Part shown: positions 15,683 through 16,840 of the stretch, piece by piece
How positions within the stretch are numbered: the first letter of the stretch is position 1
How the letters are laid out: every line of letters starts with the position of its first letter
Source of the DNA: CAYZUC01 sp964481705
Lineage (GTDB): Bacteria; Bacillota; Clostridia; Lachnospirales; Lachnospiraceae
Assembly (NCBI GenBank): GCA_964481705.1
Contig: CAYZUC010000060.1
Coordinates: forward strand, 1 to 16,840
DNA length: 16,840 nt
Reading direction: 5' to 3'
Translations under genes and position numbers: made by a program
The notes under the pieces: model-generated
What the model was told of the DNA's origin: nothing
The model's database searches: none
What the model saw: only the letters and a program-made list of their open reading frames with translations

Positions 15683-16468
15683 TCAATACAATCCTCCAAC
15701 AAAAGAAACCATCATCTTCTTCATTTCAGAGAAGATAAAATTTGACATGCTCGGAATCAAATTCACCGTTACAAACAAAACCACAAGCCCTGTGAGAATC
15801 TTTAACTGCATACCAACCGCAAACATATTCATCTGTGGAGCTATTTTAGCCAGAATACCCAGTACTGCGTTTAACAAAAGCATTGCCGCGAATACAGGAA
15901 GACAGATACGAAAACCGATAACCATATAATCTACCAGAAATTTCATCATGGACTCAAAAAGACTCTCTGTCTGAAATATCGCTCCTGTGGTAGGGATTAA
16001 CTGATAGGTATCAATAAAGGCTTTGATAATATAGTGATGCATATCGGAAATAATTAATATCAAGAGAATTGAGTATTCATATAGCACACCGGTAAAGCCT
16101 ACCTGTTCTCTTGTTACCGGATCAAACAGACTCACCATGGAAAGACCAATCTCCATATCCATGATTTTACCTGCAAACTGAATGATAGAATTACATATAT
16201 TTAGTCCAAATCCCAGAAACAAACCAGTCGCTGCTTCCTTTAGAACGAGGACAGAATAACCAATGATGGTATTGTATTGTGGTGCTTGATGGGGAACAAT
16301 GAATTGATAAATCAACAAAGCCACAAAGAAACTGAATGCAATCTTTATTCTAGCCGGAGTGTTCGTCATTCCATAAAAGGGAGCAATAAATACAAAACAA
16401 GATACTCTTGTCATGACTAATAAAAAAAACTCCAAATCCTGTATGGAAAAATTCAAATTTAGCGCCAT
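15683..16468 (-). CDS. fliR: FliR, flagellar export gate protein
   Basis: FliR is the single-copy integral membrane subunit of the flagellar export gate, next to FliP and FliQ. The 261-residue product is strongly hydrophobic with about six membrane segments. It carries family stretches such as LVMTRVSCFVFIAPFYG near the N-terminus, GLFLGFGLNICNSIIQFAG in the middle and GMQLKILTGLVVLFV near the end. I chose the ATG at 16468 because it follows AGGTGGA; the upstream in-frame candidate at 16495 is a TTG inside fliQ. The TGA stop is one base before the flhB ATG. The length fits the family. Confidence 0.95.
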   Translation of the reverse strand: MALNLNFSIQDLEFFLLVMTRVSCFVFIAPFYGMTNTPARIKIAFSFFVALLIYQFIVPHQAPQYNTIIGYSVLVLKEAATGLFLGFGLNICNSIIQFAGKIMDMEIGLSMVSLFDPVTREQVGFTGVLYEYSILLILIISDMHHYIIKAFIDTYQLIPTTGAIFQTESLFESMMKFLVDYMVIGFRICLPVFAAMLLLNAVLGILAKIAPQMNMFAVGMQLKILTGLVVLFVTVNLIPSMSNFIFSEMKKMMVSFVGGLY

Positions 16469-16470
16469 AA

Positions 16471-16477
16471 TCCACCT
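16471..16477 (-). promoter_or_regulatory. Ribosome binding site that decides the fliR start
   Basis: AGGTGGA on the minus strand ends two bases before the ATG at 16468 and overlaps the fliQ TAG stop (16476-16478). It supports the ATG over the upstream TTG at 16495 and suggests that fliR translation depends on ribosomes finishing fliQ. Confidence 0.6.
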
Positions 16478-16757
16478 ACTTAATATAGACTGCAAAATCG
16501 GACCAAAGCTTTACCATAAAGTCCACCATATTATTTAACATCCAATGACCCAGAATCATCATTCCTACAAAGACGGCCAAAATCTTGGGTACAAAAGTAA
16601 GTGTCTGCTCCTGAATGGATGTTACCGTCTGAAAGATGCTGACTATTAATCCCACAATAAGCGAAATCAAGAGCAATGGAGCAGCCGTTATAATTATCGT
16701 ATATAATGTGTTGTATGTAATATCTGTAACGGTCTCAATCGTCATAGTACTCCCCAT
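16476..16757 (-). CDS. fliQ: FliQ, flagellar export gate protein
   Basis: This 93-residue protein has two hydrophobic helices (about residues 16-42 and 56-80), the usual FliQ length and shape. The linker between them contains the family-typical SIFQTVTSIQEQTLTFVPKI stretch. FliQ packs around FliP and FliR in the export gate through which flagellar subunits leave the cell. Two starts are possible: the ATG at 16757, with AGGTG seven bases upstream, and an in-frame ATG at 16745 with GGGGAG four bases upstream, which would give the more usual N-terminus MTIETV. I keep the longer form because its ribosome-site spacing is better. The TAG stop overlaps the fliR ribosome site, so the two genes are probably coupled. 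Confidence 0.95.
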   Translation of the reverse strand: MGSTMTIETVTDITYNTLYTIIITAAPLLLISLIVGLIVSIFQTVTSIQEQTLTFVPKILAVFVGMMILGHWMLNNMVDFMVKLWSDFAVYIK

Positions 16758-16785
16758 TCTTACGCACCTTTTGCGTGTTTTATGC

Positions 16786-16840
16786 TTAGTAAAATGTCTT
16801 AACCAGATTACCGATTACCAAATTCCAGCCATCTGCCAAC
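16786..16840 (-). CDS. fliP: FliP, flagellar export gate protein (C-terminal fragment)
   Basis: Only the last 17 codons plus a TAA stop lie in the window; the rest runs off the right edge. The translated end reads LADGWNLVIGNLVKTFY, which matches the typical FliP C-terminus (GWxLVxGxLVxSF). FliP is an inner-membrane subunit of the FliP5-FliQ4-FliR1 export gate at the core of the flagellar type III secretion apparatus. The fliQ start lies 28 bases further on, followed by fliR and flhB, the universal order for these genes. The identification rests on this short tail plus synteny. Confidence 0.88.
   Translation of the reverse strand, partial: LADGWNLVIGNLVKTFY

Noticed and set aside
1..16840. 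Mobile elements, CRISPR arrays or foreign islands
   Set aside because: All genes share strand, spacing and style, with no transposase, integrase, direct-repeat array or attachment-like repeats.

Overview
The window holds the 3' half of a large fla/che (flagellum and chemotaxis) operon, with every gene on the minus strand and transcribed from high to low coordinates. The order fliP-fliQ-fliR-flhB-flhA-flhF-flhG-...-cheB-cheA-cheW-cheC-cheD-...-sigD is that of Bacillus/Clostridia fla/che operons. The AT-rich DNA, strong GGAGG-type ribosome sites, the CheC/CheD pair, a YcgR-like PilZ gene between flhG and cheB, and the accessory genes after sigD (FapA/DUF342, a small FDIKI-ending protein, a DUF6115-like protein, a YceG-like protein) point to a motile member of the Clostridia, most likely Lachnospiraceae. 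The family assignment is from memory of such clusters, not from a search.

Layout from right to left: (1) 16840-12469, membrane components of the flagellar type III export gate: the FliP C-terminus, FliQ, FliR, FlhB and FlhA. (2) 12469-10390, FlhF (SRP-type GTPase) and FlhG (MinD-type ATPase), which set flagellar position and number. (3) 10374-9655, a YcgR-type PilZ protein, the likely c-di-GMP input to motility. (4) 9618-4841, chemotaxis signalling: CheB, CheA, CheW, CheC, CheD. (5) 4825-4490, a small two-helix membrane protein of unknown function. (6) 4472-3705, sigma-28 (SigD/FliA), which switches on late flagellar genes. (7) 3671-123, an accessory tail: FapA-like protein, a 106-residue disordered protein, a SwrB-like DUF6115 protein, and a membrane-anchored protein with a pentapeptide-repeat linker and a YceG/MltG-like C-terminal domain but no transglycosylase domain. 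(8) A strong hairpin at 87-112 closes the operon. The remaining 86 bases are unassigned.

Genes are tightly packed. Several pairs overlap or nearly touch (flhA/flhF by 1 nt, DUF6115/YceG-like by 4 nt, fliR/flhB and cheB/cheA separated by one base), which implies translational coupling. I found no convincing internal promoter, no mobile element, no CRISPR array and no RNA gene. No completely new system is evident. The least understood content is the set of small uncharacterised proteins around sigD and at the operon end (111, 106, 262 and 256 residues), which are the best candidates for new flagellar factors.
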